DNA from: Adineta vaga | Lineage: Eukaryota > Rotifera | Length of the DNA stretch: 64,000 nt | Assembly: GCA_021613535.1 (NCBI GenBank) | Contig: CP075492.1 | Span: 5,518,001-5,582,000, forward strand | Direction of reading: 5' to 3' | Shown: one piece after another, positions 35,571 through 48,834 of the stretch | Numbering within the stretch: the stretch's first letter is position 1 | How the letters are laid out: each line of letters opens with the position of its first letter | The notes under the pieces: model-generated | Told to the model about the DNA's origin: nothing | Database searches by the model: none | Seen by the model: the letters and a program-made list of their open reading frames with translations, nothing else | Made by a program: the position numbers and the translations under genes

Positions 35571-38169
35571 GCCTTCTCTTACGTCAAATAAAGAACAATA
35601 ATCGAAACGTTGTATAGAGATTTTTAACAATATAATGAATGACTATATAGCGTGTGTGTGTGTATGTATACACACAAATAATAATATCGATTAAGAGCTG
35701 ACTACTATCAAATCTATATGGGTGTATAATATAACAAATTTATTTGTCTAGATTTTCAATAGTTCGAACATGCAACGCACATTCATCAAGTCAGTTTCTA
35801 TATTTTTTCTCAGAGAAACACACACACAGACTTATCTTATTGTTATTGTTGTTTTTATTAAGAAACACTTCATTGAATTGAAAGTAATCGAAGCATATAT
35901 GAAATCAATCTCTCTATGCTTCCGTCGGTTACTTCCATGTGTCAACTATAATAGAACAAACGCTTGTCGGACAATTATTATCAATTGACAGAATTAAAAT
36001 CACAAAAGAAAAAAGAAAATATTAATCTATCGTACTAATTCACTTTTCTTCTCAAAAATAGATGCATCGATATACTTGTCATCTGTCACCGAATATGTTT
36101 CTATAAAACATCTAGAGCAAAAGAGAAGAAAAAAAACTAAATCTTAATATACAACATGTCTATCTTTTGTAATTAGTCTTTTGATTCTCACTATGATTAT
36201 CAATAAGATCGGATATATAGACTTGTAATTAACTCGATCTATGGAAGCATAAGATAGTAGATTAACTATTAGTTTGACGAACTTTTCTGATGATACTTAT
36301 GTATATATATATATTGTTATGATAGGTGGTAGAAAGATCTTTTTTTTTGTTAGCTTGTCAATACATACTTGATTGCCTTGAAGCATAACGTACAAGTATT
36401 CTCTCTTTCTTTCTTACAATGTTTTTTTCTCGCATCATTGATACTAAGAAATGTTTAGTTTCCGAGAAGAAGAAAAAATGGAAAAGTAATAGACATAGAG
36501 CAGAAAAAAAAACATATTTTGGGAATTCTAATTACTCGTCGATAATTGCAAAATATTGGCGAGTTATTCGATACATTAGTGCGTTTTACGATCATAGTAG
36601 CAAAAATAAACTCGACTAATTCACTTTCTCTTCTCTTTTCTATATCGAACTCGTTTTCCATTAGAATAAACTAAGATCAACAGTCATTGTTAATATATTC
36701 AGCATTGAACCAAAACCGATTCTTCCTATGCACAAGTGACTTTTATACTTACAAATGGAATAAATATGTCCTTATATACCATTACTTTCTCATTGTCATA
36801 GAAGTCATATGAAAAAGATTTTCTTGTTTTTTTTTGACAGAAAAATGCAATCTATAGCTCAAGAATGTCTTTCATTTTCTTTGTGTGTATATTACACTAA
36901 TACTAATCCTGAAAAGAATTGAAGAAAAAAACCATATTTGGTTCATTACCTTCTCTTTTGTTGTCATCAGAGATAAGAATCAAAATTGAATTTCATGCAT
37001 TTCTACAGATAATAAAATATGAAATTATTCCGAAAAAACAACAACATCGAGGATTGTTCTAGATCTATTACAATATCGTATTATAAGAAATAGAATTGAA
37101 GAAAAAAAAGCTCAACTTCATTGTCTCATGCTCGATTTTCTTTTTTCTCTTCCTCTACACATAGACTCTCCTTCTTTCTTTCTGTCAATAAGAATGTACG
37201 AAGTAATTATTTTGTTGATGATTGTTAAGTACGTCGTTCTCAAAGATATCAAGTTGTTCTCATCATCATCATCATCATGTACTTTGAAAAAATTGTCATA
37301 ACGATTGAAATCCTCTCGTTTCTAATAAAGATATATTTCTAATCAAATCAACTACTAATAACATTTACATAGAATTTCACTTTCATATATGTCGAAATTA
37401 AATATTCAAGTATGTAGGAAGTGTAAAATAAAATATGTATTTTTAATAAGAAAAAAATTACACCTTGCAATTGATATTTAATTTCATAGGCGACAAATAT
37501 TTCTTCGCAACATAAACTTAAAAGAAAAATTGACTGATTTTCATCGATTTGAACAAAGAAACACATCTTTTATTACATTCTTAATATGGAATCATATATC
37601 GGAAATATGTTGAGTGTATTCATTCCAATTAAAAGTATGATATTCAATCACGGAATGAAGCACATCATTCAGTAATATTTCACATAAGAATCATTATCTT
37701 ACTAATAGAACAAGAAGAAAAATGTGAAATGATATTTGATGCGTAAAGTCATATTTTTCATATTCAATAGCATTCGAAAGGAACAGAAGAATTAGATCTT
37801 ATTTTATGCTGACATATTTCCGCTTTAAACTCACATGTCTCATTGAACATTAGCAAAAGTTAAGTTAACATAGTTTCTATCCAAAAGGAAGTCACAAGTG
37901 TAAAAATCTCATTTAAAATTAGTAACATATCATCATAATTAGCAGCGGAAAAAAGTGAATTTACTGAAAAAGTTCGTACGAGAAATCTAACCACGTGCTT
38001 ATTATCTTCTAACGACATCTGATATAGATTGTGTATAAAATAAAATTCAATAGTTTAACTAACTAATAATCGATTGGTTTCCGAATGATTCAGTTTAAAA
38101 GACAAAGACTCGAAGATTTTATTCTATCACCAATTTTCGAATATCGAACGTGTGTAAGATTATATACTT

Positions 38170-40513
38170 ATGTCTCGAAGAAGTTCACGACGAATAGGTG
38201 ATGTACAACTTGAAGAAATGCCAACGTTACAACAAAAGTAGTTCAATATTCAATAACAAACTCTCGCTTTCTATATCGATTTGATTTTAGTATGAACAGT
38301 GGAATATGTGATACATCAAGTTTATCAATTCAAACTGTAGAGAAAAATACAAATAACGATAATTGTTCAGTAGTTAATCTCGAATTGAATGATGAAAAAC
38401 ATATTTCATCAATAAATACTTCACTTGGTATTATACCGAAAGCAATACCAACAAATGAAGCTGATATGATATGTACAACTGTTGAAAGTGTATCTAATGT
38501 TCGATTTGAATGGACCGTTGAAGATTTTTATCCTCAAGTGTAAGTAAAATTCGATCAATTCTTCATTCTTTCATGAAAAACAAACTTATTTTTAATAGAT
38601 ATGAATGTGGGGATATGATTCAAAGTGAAGAATTTCCACCCTATGATTTACAGAAAGAATTCTGGACACTTCGTTTGTATCCAAAAGGTCATCCAGAATT
38701 TTCGAAAGAACCTTCGATTGATGATGATTCGGTTATACAATTCTATTTAACATTATGTCCATCACATATTGCATCAAATCATACAGAAGGATCCACTCAA
38801 TTACATGTTTATTTTCGTGCTTTAATCAATTTTTCTAATTCACAAGTAAATATATTTCCAAAACTATCGTTCTTTTTATTCAATTCGAATGAGATATGAT
38901 TTATCAAGACATTTGTTTGCCAATTTAGGGTCGTGTATTTCATACAGAAACTGTTCATGATTGTGGTGGTAATATAACAAATGAAATTATTTTAATGAAA
39001 ATGACTCGTACTAAATGTGAACAATTATATAAAGAATCAACAGATCATTTAATTCTAAGTATTGAATTGATGTCAATTGATGATATTACAAAACGTAGTT
39101 TAAAAACAAGTTCAACTAAAATCATCGATGGTACATCACGTGTCGTTTCTAAAGTTATGAAAATGAAATTACGTTGGAAAATTGAACAATTTGCTGTACT
39201 AATTACTGAATCATCAAATAATAGTTATATTGAATCATGTGAATTTACATTTAATAAACAACGAACAACAAACAATAGTACTACTTTAAATACATATATG
39301 TCCGAACAAGATGTTGATAATGAAGAAATGAAATCTTCAAACGATGTTCCATTACATCAATGGTCACTTATACTTTATCCCAATGGTAAAACTGAACGTT
39401 TTAAAGAATCATTATCACTTTTTTTGGAACATACATTTGGTCCAAGTGTTCGTGTTGTCATACGATTTTCATTAATTGATGAACGTGGTCGTCGAATGAA
39501 TACAAAACAATTACCATCACATGTTCTAGGTGTTGGTGAACGTTGGGGTATTGGAGATTTTATTAAACACTTTACATTATTACAATCTCAACAACAACTA
39601 ACTCCAAATAATGAACTTCGTTTATATTGTCAAATCAAAATACTTGAAAGACAATCAATTGATGAGAAAAAATTTATTACAAGATTATCATCTCCATTTG
39701 CAACAAATAAATCAACAGGAGTAACATCTATTAATGATGATCCAGCTATCTATTGGCCAAAATTATTTTATACAGCATATCAAGAAAAACAAATGTTCGA
39801 TATGTATTTACGTTGTAATAATGAATTATTTTCTGTTCATAAATTAATCCTTGCACTTCGTTCAAGTGTTTTTGCTAAAATGATCAAAGAAAAAGAAATC
39901 ATAGTAAATAATATTGCTTTACCAATTCAAAATCGTTCAAATAAACGATCAACAACAAATGATACCGTTGAAATGCATTCTCAAACGACTAATGGAACAA
40001 AACAATCGTCTCTATTCACGCTTGATATCAATGATATTGATCATAAAACATTTCCCTATTTAATTGAATATATTTATACAGGTGGAATTCAAAAATTTGC
40101 TCCATCAAATGCTTCGATTTCACCAGCATTGATTATTGATCTTTTAATAATAGCAACAAATTATGATATACCCGATTTGAAAACTTATGCTGAATCTTTT
40201 TTAAAAGATATTATTCGAATTGATAATGCATGGTAAGATTTTATATTTCGAATGCAAAATCATCTGATCTATGATTTCTAGTGAATTACTTGCATCATGT
40301 GATAATACAAAGTCAGATATGTTAAAACAAGTAACATGTGATTTTATTGCAAATAATCTCGGTCATATTATGGAAACATCTGTACGTGTTTTGTTTTTCA
40401 TTTTTTTTAAATATGAAATATTTGTCAATGTTTAGAGTTGGACAGAATTGAAAATGAAACAACCGGATCTTATTGATCTTATTCTCAAATCATGTTTATT
40501 ATTACGAAAATAA
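38170..40513 (+). CDS. MATH-BTB protein (SPOP-like architecture, two MATH-like domains)
   Basis: Six exons (38170..38237, 38291..38539, 38599..38845, 38929..40232, 40282..40381, 40436..40513) give 681 aa. A low-complexity N-terminus is followed by a MATH-like domain (F-E-W-T-V-E-D-F ... F-W-T-L-R-L-Y-P-K-G-H), a second one (L-R-W-K-I-E-Q-F ... W-S-L-I-L-Y-P-N-G-K ... W-G-I-G-D-F-I), a BTB domain (F-D-M-Y-L-R-C-N-N-E-L-F-S-V-H-K-L-I-L-A-L-R-S-S-V-F; F-P-Y-L-I-E-Y-I-Y-T-G) and a short BACK-like tail. MATH domains capture substrates and BTB binds CUL3, so a substrate adaptor for a CUL3 ubiquitin ligase is the likely role. The BTB domain carries a Ser/Thr/Asn-rich insertion of about 30 residues before the E-Y-I-Y-T-G helix. 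Confidence 0.85.
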
Positions 40514-42311
40514 TCTTCATGTGCTTTTGTTTTCGTATAGAGAGCAAGTATGTGTGTGTTTATGTCTTTTCATAAATTATATCTTTTTTTTGTTTGTTAT
40601 TATTTTGAAAATAAAGTATGACAATATAGTCTGAAATTGAAAATCTCTCTCATCATAATTTTGCACTATAAAAGAACAAGAATATGTATGCAGGATTTTC
40701 CGACTAAGTTTGTTAAGAATGCATCTTTTCTCTTCTGTCAGTTGTGGATGTAGATGTCGTATTCAAAGACCAAGACTATGAGTCATTTTTATATTGGCTT
40801 CGTTCCTTCACATATATAATAAGCAGCATCGTTGTGCAAAACTTGTCATCCAATAATTTTTGTTTTTCTCATGTTTCTTCCGTCTAGCTTGTTCCTGCAT
40901 TCTCAGGTAATAATCGTTTAACTTTTAAATACAATTTCTAAAAATAAATTAACAATCTAGACTTACGTGTATACTATCATTTAGCTTTAATTATAACTTC
41001 TTTTGTAAAGTAAGTCAAACATAATGGATTTATAGCGTCTGAATGAATTACATCATACACAACTTTTCCTGGTTGTATTGAAGAAATTATCTGGTAAAAT
41101 TAGACGTATTCCACAGAGTCCGTTTATTAATCTTCAGTAAGAGAAAGAGACATTTGATTAAATGTTTCTTATAAAACAAAAGAAACTACAAACAAAGGAA
41201 GGAAGAAGTTTTATCAATAACGACGACATACTTGTAAGTATAAACAACAGAAACTTAAATGTCATGCTTTTCTTGTTATATGTATCGTCGATTTGGCATT
41301 CTACGAACGTGTGTGCACAGAGATGATGATCAAATTACAGTTGTTGTTGTTTTGTATGAACAGAAATTGATTTGAGTCTACTTATTTATTTATTTATTAT
41401 TAAATGTCGTTATTTTTCGTATTAGTAAGAGATAGAAATTAGTTATTGTCAGCGGACACATATCAATACAAATGAAGATTAAGAAAATGTAGAAATAATC
41501 GCTATCTCCGTATTAGAATTTGTCTTGCATACTAATAAAATATGCTGATTTTTAGTGTAGAATAACTTCATTACCAAATGTTTTAACCAATATCATTTTG
41601 AAGAATCAGTCGTTTCTTTAGATTCAAGTCGAAAACAAGGATAAGTATATTAACAAGGATGAAATTCAGTTTATAATGGGAAAGGTCAGTTAAAACGATT
41701 TGTTTTCAGTCAAAAACTATATCAGTTAAGCACACTGTTCTCGTTGTTTCATTTCACATTAACAATTCTTTTCTTTTTTCTTTTCTTTTGACAGAACGAA
41801 TGTTGAGAAGTAAGTGCATTGCGTATAAAAAGAATAATTTTGTCAGTGATATTTGATAGTTTTATTACTCATATCACTGTTCGTCGTTTACGATGAAATA
41901 TAGTTATAAAACAGTTTGATTTAAGTTGTCGTTTATCTCATACTGACTTGTGATGAAACGTAATATTTTTGCAGAAGGATGGAGAACTGGTTTTTGTTTT
42001 ATTTGTTCAGTCTCTGTTTCAAAGGTTTCACAAATAACTACAAGCATGAATCGAGAAATTTTTTCTTTTCTTTTTTTTTGATAAGTACGTTGAAAAAAAT
42101 TGGTTTGAGACGACAGATGTGTATTTCATTATTATGTAATCTTTTTCATATCTACTATTCAAGTTAAAGAATAACTGAAACTCGTTCGATAGGAAACCTA
42201 TATATTATGCATATGCTCTTCTTCTTATACTTTGTTTTCCGAAATAACTAACTCTACAGATAGAACTTGATAGTTTTATCTTTCTAGATTTAGAACTATT
42301 CTTTATTCGAA
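40514..42311. other. Intergenic region, nothing recognised
   Basis: About 1.8 kb of AT-rich sequence. A 62-codon frame at 41979-42167 is hydrophobic and Phe-rich by composition only. A pyrimidine-rich acceptor-like 'tatctttctag' occurs about 24 nt before the next gene's ATG. Confidence 0.45.
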
Positions 42312-43148
42312 ATGAATGGCCGACATAAATTCGTTCTTTCATGTGTAATGCTGATAGTTTTATTCTCAATGATATCTGTTTACAAATCTACTAATAATGC
42401 CTACAGAACAATTGTTTCCTTCATCGTATCGACAGCTAATGATAGTTTTACTCGTCAGATTTGGAAGAATATGTCATATTTAAATAAAGAAAAATATGAA
42501 AGATGTTTAACATGGCGACGAAATGATGCATTTTGGGCTGTTCAACATATTCGACATACAGCATTTAAAAATCTATTAAATTCATCTTCATTAATTGTAG
42601 AAGTTGGAGGTAATACGGGACTTGATACATCGAAATTCGTTGAATTGTACAATTGTTCTATCATTAGTTTCGAACCATTAGCAGAAATGTCAAAAATTTT
42701 AATAGAAAAATTTCAAACAAATTCCAAAGTTGAAATACAACCCTATGGCTTGGGTAATTATGCGAGAAAAATAGAAATTGAACCAGTTGGTAATACAAAT
42801 GAAGGTACTAGTATTTTTCGAAAATTATCAAAGAAAAATTCGACAAAAACTCAATCCATTGAAATACTTGATATTGTTCAAACAATTGAAAATATTCGAA
42901 AGACAAAAACATCAAATGGAATTATCGATATGATCAGTATTAATTGTGAAGGTTGTGAATTTGAAATCTTACCAGCATTAATCTTGAATAATCTAACTCA
43001 ATCCATTCGTATTATACAATTTGGTTCACATATGGAATTTTTTAATAATTCATCAATTATTTATTGTCAGATGGAACAAGGAATAGAAAGAACTCATAAA
43101 ATTATTTATCAATATACGATGCTATGGGAAGCATGGGTAATGAAATAG
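42312..43148 (+). CDS. FkbM-family methyltransferase, membrane-anchored
   Basis: Single exon, 278 aa. Residues 7-24 form a hydrophobic signal anchor (F-V-L-S-C-V-M-L-I-V-L-F-S-M-I-S), so the catalytic part would be luminal or secreted. The SAM-binding motif I is L-I-V-E-V-G-G-N-T-G-L-D-T, followed by I-I-S-F-E-P-L and later by I-S-I-N-C-E-G-C-E-F-E-I-L, the usual FkbM signature (D/N-x-E-G-x-E). FkbM enzymes O-methylate small molecules or sugars; the substrate here is unknown. The lack of introns stands out among intron-rich neighbours and could mean retroposition or acquisition by transfer, but related genes also exist in other animals. Confidence 0.8.
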   Translation: MNGRHKFVLSCVMLIVLFSMISVYKSTNNAYRTIVSFIVSTANDSFTRQIWKNMSYLNKEKYERCLTWRRNDAFWAVQHIRHTAFKNLLNSSSLIVEVGGNTGLDTSKFVELYNCSIISFEPLAEMSKILIEKFQTNSKVEIQPYGLGNYARKIEIEPVGNTNEGTSIFRKLSKKNSTKTQSIEILDIVQTIENIRKTKTSNGIIDMISINCEGCEFEILPALILNNLTQSIRIIQFGSHMEFFNNSSIIYCQMEQGIERTHKIIYQYTMLWEAWVMK

Positions 43149-43713
43149 AATCTTGATTGAAAATAAAAACAATCCACGAACGATAGCTACAAGTCCCATG
43201 CAATAATGTATAGGATTTAAATCGAACATTCTTTCTAGCCTGTTTTTTTTTTGTTCTGTTATATTATATCAAATAAAAAGAAAAAGACAATATTTTTTAA
43301 CAGTTTTACTTTAAGTGTATTCTTATAAATAAAGTGAAAACAGTTTGTTTTTAGTAATTTAAATATGTTTATGACACTCATGGTTAGAAGAAGAAAATGA
43401 GTTATATAGCTTCGAGAATATTTGCATGAGCATTTCTTTTCAGGCAACTTCTTTAAGCTGTTCAAAGAGGTCAGAATTATCTTACAAATAAGTCAAATCA
43501 ATGGCGTGTGGTGAACCATATAGCACTGAAACGATTAATGAAGCAGTTCCAGTTCTCGAAAAGACAGATGAACGTAGAAACACAACTTCGAAGCTCAGTT
43601 AATAACATCAATATAAACAATAGTCTAAAATAAGAGGTGTCTTTACAAATGTAGCGTCAGTCTGTATAGCTATCAAAGAAGCAGTCAACCATTGTGAGTA
43701 GAATATCGTACCA

Positions 43714-44187
43714 ATGAACTTTGTATCACGAAAGAAAAATTTGGATCAATTACACCCATCTTTTATCTATACACAAATAATGAAGAAAGTAGTATTAATC
43801 ATCGACTTTGAAGAGCAACATATGACAGATTTGATTGATTATTGTCCTGGAGTATTTGCCGGAACTATCAAAGACAAAGACAGTAGTGAGCAACTGATAC
43901 ATAAATACTATCAAAAGACGCCTCTTTGGTATGATACACGTAAGATGGCATGCTATATACCACACCTACCCGCGCACTACGACTTATGGATACGAATATT
44001 ATTGTAAGAATGGGGTTTCTTCATTAAAGATCTGCATCAACACATTGAATAACTATACAAAACAATACAGTGGGCGTTCTTCTATGCTGACACTTTTAAA
44101 GTCTATCGTGATCAAGGTTTATCAAAAGCAGATTTTGAACGATTGACGGAAACAAAGGGTGGATTAATGTCATTCTGTTCGTCATAA
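43714..44187 (+). pseudogene. Degenerate TPR/ADP-ribosyltransferase-like gene fragment
   Basis: Several frames, interrupted by stops and shifts, read like pieces of the animal ART-type NAD:arginine ADP-ribosyltransferases that I recall as abundant in bdelloids: I-D-Y-C-P-G-V-F, then K-T-P-L-W-Y-D-T, then G-F-F-I-K-D-L-H-Q-H-I-E, then V-Y-R-D-Q-G-L-S-K-A-D-F, then T-K-G-G-L-M-S-F, where it stops. The part that should follow, with the S-T-S and E-x-E catalytic motifs, is absent, and the usual R-G of the first motif reads R-D. An upstream piece at about 43500-43710 may belong to the same remnant. It cannot encode an active enzyme. Confidence 0.6.
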
Positions 44188-44665
44188 AGTTTGATCCAAT
44201 TCGATCAACTGCAGTTTTTGCTTCCATCCGTGATGTTATAGTTATTTTTCTTCGACATCGATCTATTTAACAACATCTACAATAGAGTTTCTTTTGTTAA
44301 AAAATAATTCAATTAATGAAAAGTTTTAGAATGTAAGATCAAGAAGAGTACGAAGGCTTCCTTAGATATATTAATAAAGAAGTTACGAAAAAGAAAAAAT
44401 AGAAATTATTTCTGATTATAGCACGTTGAAGATATATAGTTCAGTTTATGGAAAATCTATATTCATTAAATAGTATTTCATAAATAGTACGAAAACCTTT
44501 GCAAGTAGGACATCTATTGAGAACTTTTTTCGTATGAAACGAAATGAAAGAAAACATGGACTATGGATTCGAATCGAATTTCGTTATCTTTATATCACTT
44601 CTGACTGATTCTGACGACTATCAGTCTAATTATCTGTCATTTAGGTTATTGATTTTTAAAAGAAC
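44188..44665. other. Intergenic, CCT5 upstream region
   Basis: About 480 nt between the ART-like remnant and CCT5. It must include the CCT5 promoter. An acceptor-like 'gtcatttag' lies about 20 nt before the ATG. Nothing else is recognised. Confidence 0.4.
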
Positions 44666-46813
44666 ATGCCATCTGTAGGAACACTTGCTTTCGATGAATT
44701 TGGTAGACCGGTACTTATCCTCAAAGGACAAGAGTCGAAAAAGCGATTATTTGGAATCGAAGCACATAAGGTTTTTTTACTCCATTTATTTGTCAACGAT
44801 TTTCATTATATCTTTGATTCTAGTCTCATATATTAGCAGGCAAAGCTGTTGCTAACACTTTAAAAACATCATTAGGTCCACGAGGTAGATTTCTATTCTA
44901 ATTTACAATTCCAATTGTATGTATGTATGTCTCTTTTTGCTAAGGTATGGATAAATGTATGGTATCACCTGATGGTGATATAACAATAACAAACGATGGT
45001 GCAACTATTCTTAGTATGATGGATGTTGAAAATGAAATAGGTAAATTACTTGTTCAACTATCAAAATCTCAAGATGATGAAATTGGTGATGGTACAACCG
45101 GTGTTGTTGGTAAGTTATCAATCTATTATTCATTTCGTTATCTATTTTCATATGTTTTTCAGTTTTGGCTGGTGCATTACTTGAACAGGCAGAAGCCTTA
45201 CTTGATAAAGGTATTCATCCTATTCGTATAGCAGATGGTTATGAATTGGCAGCCAAAATGACTCTTGAACATTTGGATAAAATATCGGAATCATATCCAC
45301 TTGATTTGAAAAATCTTGATCCATTAATTAATACAGCTATGACAACACTCGGTTCGAAAATGTAAAAATGAATTAATTTTCTAGTTTGAAAAATAATTCT
45401 TTTGTTTGAAATCAATAGTATTAATCGTTGTCAACGACAAATGGCTGAAATAGCTGTTAATGCTATTATGAATGTTGCTGATATGAAACGACGTGATGTC
45501 AATTTTGAACTTATTAGAGTTCAAGGAAAAGTTGGTGGTCGTCTTGAAGATACGATTCTGGTCAAAGGTGTTGTTGTTGATAAAACATTCTCACATCCTC
45601 AAATGCCTAAGGTTAATTGAAATTGTTTTTCTCTTCTTTACATATGAATCATCAACAAAATCATATTCATTTTTTTCTTGTAGGAAGTTCGCGATGCTAA
45701 GATCGCCATTTTAACATGTCCATTTGAACCACCAAAACCAAAAACAAAACACAAATTAGATATAACAAATGTTGAAGATTATAAAAAATTACGTGAATAT
45801 GAAAAAGAAAAATTTAGTGAAATGATTAAATCAGTATGTAGAAAAAGAAATGTATTGAAATCAAACAGATTTTTTTTTGAATAGATTAAAGATTCTGGTG
45901 CCAATTTAGTTATTTGTCAATGGGGTTTTGATGATGAAGCAAATCATTTACTTTTATCTCAACAATTACCAGCTGTACGATGGGTTGGTGGACCTGAAAT
46001 TGAATTAATTGCTATTGCTACTGGTGGCCGTATTGTACCGAGATTTCAAGAACTTACAGCAGAAAAATTAGGTTTTGCTGGACATGTTTATGAACTTGAT
46101 TTCGGTACAACTAGTGACCATATGTTATGTATTGAACAATGCAAAAAATCTAATACATGTACTATTTTCGTTCGTGGAGGAAATAAAATGGTAAAATCAA
46201 TAATTTGATATGAAAGTAACGATTATCTTGTTTGCGTTTAGGTTGTCGAAGAAGCAAAACGTGCTTTACATGATGCATTATGTGTTGTAAGAAATCTTGT
46301 CCGTGATAATCGTATTGTCTATGGTGGTGGTGCATGTGAAATCGCATGTGCTATTGAAGTTGCTAAACAAGCAAATAAGGTTTGAATTGACATGAATACT
46401 CAAAGTAATCCATCATATGTACATTTCATTTTATTTCAAATACAGATTCCAACAATTGAACAATATGCAATCCGTGCATTTGCTGATGCTCTGGAATCAG
46501 TTCCATTGGCATTAGCTGAAAATAGTGGTTATTCACCATTAAAAACCGTTTCTGATGTTAAATCACAACAAATTGCACAAAACAATCCTCGATTAGGTAT
46601 TGATTGTCTTAATACAGGAACAAATGGTACGTTTACTTATTTTTTTGTTTATGATCAATATTCATTTTCTTCTGTTCATATATAGATATGAAAGCACAAT
46701 CTGTTATTGAAACACTTATTGGTAAACGACAACAGATCAGTTTAGCTACTCAACTTGTTCGAATGATTCTCAAAATTGATGATATTCGTCTTCCCGGTGA
46801 ATCAGACGAGTGA
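44666..46813 (+). CDS. CCT5: T-complex protein 1 subunit epsilon (chaperonin CCT5)
   Basis: Ten exons (44666..44770, 44824..44884, 44945..45109, 45163..45361, 45419..45611, 45684..45833, 45885..46190, 46242..46379, 46446..46626, 46686..46813) give 541 aa, exactly the human length. CCT5 is one of eight subunits of the cytosolic chaperonin that folds actin and tubulin. Signature stretches include [11 protein letters not shown], the ATP-site [42 protein letters not shown], and [19 protein letters not shown]. Introns are 51-72 nt. An AATAAA at 46923-46928 is a plausible polyadenylation signal. Confidence 0.97.
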
Positions 46814-47743
46814 TCTTTCATTTAAGTTTTACATTTTAAACATCTTGTTATCTTTTTTTCTTCTGTTCTTATCAACGATCAAAATCTTTGATGATATCTT
46901 TCTATTCTTCCGGTTAACATTAAATAAAACAAAAAACAAGATTAATAACAACATGAACACACTCAATTTTAAAGATACAGCCATCTATTTACTGATAAAT
47001 AGTGACCTCTATCGATTTTTTTTTCAAACACAAAATAATGGATAACGTGAACAAAAACTTAGTTTGAATAATGGATGAAATTCTTCATCGATGTAGTTTT
47101 ATATATTTAAGTCTGTTAAATCGATTATTAAAATTTCTACCAATAGTTTATTTAAGAACGCAAAAACCAATGCAATAGTGCTTGATAAATATATATATTC
47201 ACTATTCATCCTTGTCTCAGTCTTCTATTTGCCAGATTTTAATTTAGATCGTTCCTTGACAGAACGATATTCCCAGACACACTTTTTCTTGATAAATTTG
47301 CAAATTCTACCATGTAGTTTTGAAAGACAAAAGCTGAAAAGATCCGATTTTTTATAAATTCGAAGTTTCATAAAATCCAAGGTAAGATTGACGGTTGTCT
47401 TAAGAATATATTGTCAGATAATTACGTTTTGAGTAAGCCAATTACTTACTTTACATGCAATGGATAAACTGAAGATGGAATTGAAAGCTTTCGCAACTGG
47501 TAGTTCCGTTATTATATGACTTGAGAAATTTTTCAGACGTATTCATACAACAATTGATTACATATCGTATTCAAAGAGAAAAAAAAGTAATAATAATACC
47601 ATGAACAAATCGATTTGAAACTTGACATGAATATTCAATTATTTATATATGAGATCATTAGCCTTTGGCTTTCATCCCACTTGAAAATGAGTATGTTTGC
47701 TTTAGTTATTTCTATACATTTTAGATTAATATACAATATTGCC
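46814..47743. other. Intergenic: CCT5 3' UTR and CHP1 upstream region
   Basis: AATAAA occurs at 46923-46928, about 110 nt after the CCT5 stop. The rest is AT-rich. A frame running into CHP1 from 47615 would add 43 residues before its conserved MGS start and would destroy the myristoylation site, so I treat it as 5' UTR. Confidence 0.5.
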
Positions 47744-48834
47744 ATGGGTTCGAATGCAAGTATAATGCTTCAACAAGAAGATTTACAGAATATCTGTCAA
47801 CAAACAGGTTAGTCAAAGCTATATGTTCGTGTAGAACTGAGAGGAAAGAAAAAATTTCTTATCAAAAGAAGAAATAACTTGAGTAAACGAAGTATTATTT
47901 TCAAATAAAACATGAGATTTTGTTTCATTTCTTAATCAGTAACAAACGCTCAATTATCTTAATCTTATAATTAACAGATTATTTCTGACAGCTCATTATT
48001 CTAGAATAGACCAATCGTCTACACATGAATGTATACGATTGTATAATCAAAAGAGAAAGAGAGAAAAGAAAATATCTCAATAGTAACGTATCTGCTATCG
48101 ACCGATGAAATAAATCAAGAAGAAAAGTCAGCACTTGCTAACAGGATATACATCTCTAACTGAGAGAGAGAAAGAAGAAAAAACACAATAACAAATGTCT
48201 TCTATTACTTTCAGGTTTTACTGGAAAACAAGTTCAACGTTTATACAGTCGTTTCAAAGCGTTAGATAAAAATGATTGTGGTTATTTAACACGAGAAGAT
48301 CTGCAATGCATTCCTGAAGTGAATATTAATCCATTAGGTGAACGTTTAATTGATGTTATTATGGATGATTATGGTGAAAGCAATAAAATTAATTTCAAAC
48401 AATTTATTTTTCTTCTTGCAAAATTTCGACAAGGAAAAATGAAATCTTTAGTAACAGAATATAATACACGAGAAAGTAAATTACGATTTTTATTCGATGT
48501 AAGTGAATTGATTAACAAAAAATATCAGAAATATTTCAGCAATAAATCTAGATGTATGATCGTAATCATGATATGAAAATTGATCGAACTGAATTACTTG
48601 ACGTCCTTAAAATGATGGTTGGAGGAAATATTCTTGATGATCAAATTGCGACGATAGCTGATCATACGATTGGAGAATTGGTAAATTATTCATTATTTAT
48701 ACATACTGGAATATGTTTTTATTGTTATTTTCTAGGATAAAGATGGAGACAGATCGATAACATTTGAAGAATTTTGTAAAACTCTCGAACGTATTGATGC
48801 TGATGATAAAATGAGCATGAAATTTTTAAATTAA
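47744..48834 (+). CDS. CHP1: Calcineurin B homologous protein 1 (CHP1)
   Basis: Four exons (47744..47807, 48215..48498, 48552..48680, 48736..48834) give 191 aa, against 195 in human. CHP1 is a myristoylated EF-hand protein that binds Na+/H+ exchangers and regulates membrane traffic. The start is set at M-G-S-N-A-S, which gives the N-myristoylation glycine. Conserved runs: Q-R-L-Y-S-R-F-K-A-L-D-K, I-N-P-L-G-E-R-L-I, L-L-D-V-L-K-M-M-V-G-G-N-I, and the end M-S-M-K-F-L-N. The last two EF-hands keep calcium ligands (D-R-N-H-D-M-K-I-D-R-T-E and D-K-D-G-D-R-S-I-T-F-E-E); the first two look inactive, as in vertebrate CHP1. Intron 1 (407 nt) is longer than usual here. The stop lies 154 nt before GGCX. 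Confidence 0.93.

Larger units (their letters stand above)
35135..38169. other. 3-kb gene-free region with simple repeats
   Basis: The longest stretch without a gene in the window. It holds a GAAA tract at about 35180-35204, a CTTT/CTT tract at 35533-35570, a TG-rich tract at about 35646-35660, and (CAT)6 at 37261-37278. Frames here stay below about 75 codons and have no homology. It lies between the divergent starts of the GPCR and MATH-BTB genes, so it can hold regulatory sequence, 5' UTR exons or a non-coding RNA, but nothing specific is visible. Confidence 0.5.

Noticed and set aside
36419-36661. Overlapping sense and antisense frames in the 3-kb spacer
   Set aside because: Both are short, lysine- or phenylalanine-rich by composition and without domain signs.
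41979-42167. 62-codon hydrophobic frame
   Set aside because: No homology or splice context; composition reflects T-rich DNA.
47615-47743. N-terminal extension of CHP1
   Set aside because: It would remove the conserved myristoylation start M-G-S and has no counterpart in CHP1 proteins.
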